31,950 nt of DNA. Origin: an uncultured Eggerthellaceae bacterium (lineage in GTDB: Bacteria > Actinomycetota > Coriobacteriia > Coriobacteriales > Eggerthellaceae). Below are positions 31,938 through 31,950 of the stretch, one piece after another. Below the pieces are notes generated by a model. The model was not told the DNA's origin and made no database searches. It worked only from the letters and a program-made list of their open reading frames with translations. The stretch is from positions 1 through 31,950 of the forward strand of contig CAJUQK010000025.1 of assembly GCA_910588205.1 (NCBI GenBank), given 5' to 3'. Position 1 is the first letter of the stretch, and each line of letters begins with the position of its first letter. Made by a program: the position numbers and the translations under genes.

Positions 31938-31950
31938 AAATAAACCACCC

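Noticed and set aside
1..31950. CRISPR array, rRNA, tRNA, insertion sequence or integrase
   Set aside because: No regularly spaced repeats, no cloverleaf-like sequence, no transposase or recombinase motifs were recognised in any frame.

Overview
The window is high-GC, gene-dense DNA that looks like an anaerobic gut actinobacterium of the class Coriobacteriia, probably an Eggerthellaceae relative. The basis is the combination of paired molybdopterin oxidoreductases with small ferredoxins, OFA-type MFS carriers, a Listeria-Bacteroides-repeat surface protein with a LAETG sorting signal, and a YidC/teichoic-acid transferase fusion. The genus cannot be fixed from the sequence alone.

Layout. (1) 3-4865: the 3' part of a giant surface protein. 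It has the end of an M26-like (IgA-protease/Zmp family) domain, adhesin-like modules, seven Listeria-Bacteroides repeats, a Pro-rich stalk and a LAETG anchor. (2) 5158-14224: a tightly packed nine-gene operon in the order zinc ribbon, MFS, Mo-enzyme, ferredoxin, Mo-enzyme, ferredoxin, FKBP/SlyD-like isomerase, Cys-rich zinc ribbon, MFS, closed by a terminator at 14255-14297. It carries two complete cytoplasmic molybdo-/tungsto-enzyme and ferredoxin pairs with a carrier at each end. The Mo-enzymes have no Tat signal, so the substrate is probably imported and reduced or rearranged inside the cell. Catechol dehydroxylase, transhydroxylase or acetylene-hydratase-like chemistry are candidates. (3) 14408-15340: a LysR-type regulator. 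(4) 15434-19655: a BioB-like radical SAM enzyme, then an ABC importer of the NitT/TauT type (Tat lipoprotein, ATPase, permease). The two promoter regions share a 10-bp AT-rich motif, and a perfect 11-bp hairpin precedes the lipoprotein gene. (5) 19639-22281 (minus): a class II UvrA paralogue overlapping the permease tail to tail.

(6) About 22300-25955: an AT-richer, probably acquired island. It holds a small minus-strand gene, an HNH endonuclease, a C5-cytosine methyltransferase and a restriction enzyme closely resembling NgoMIV (GCCGGC). (7) 25964-31039 (minus): three overlapping genes in the order YidC fused to a TagF-like CDP-glycerol transferase, an LtaS-like membrane sulfatase-fold enzyme, and a GIY-YIG nuclease fused to an AlkD-like glycosylase. 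The first two point to assembly of a glycerol-phosphate-type cell-envelope polymer. (8) 31237-31827: a small lipoprotein with a G9 tract in its leader and a strong terminator.

The most interesting system is the symmetrical Mo-enzyme operon. The most unusual single proteins are the YidC-TagF and GIY-YIG-AlkD fusions. No rRNA, tRNA, CRISPR array, insertion sequence or integrase was recognised.
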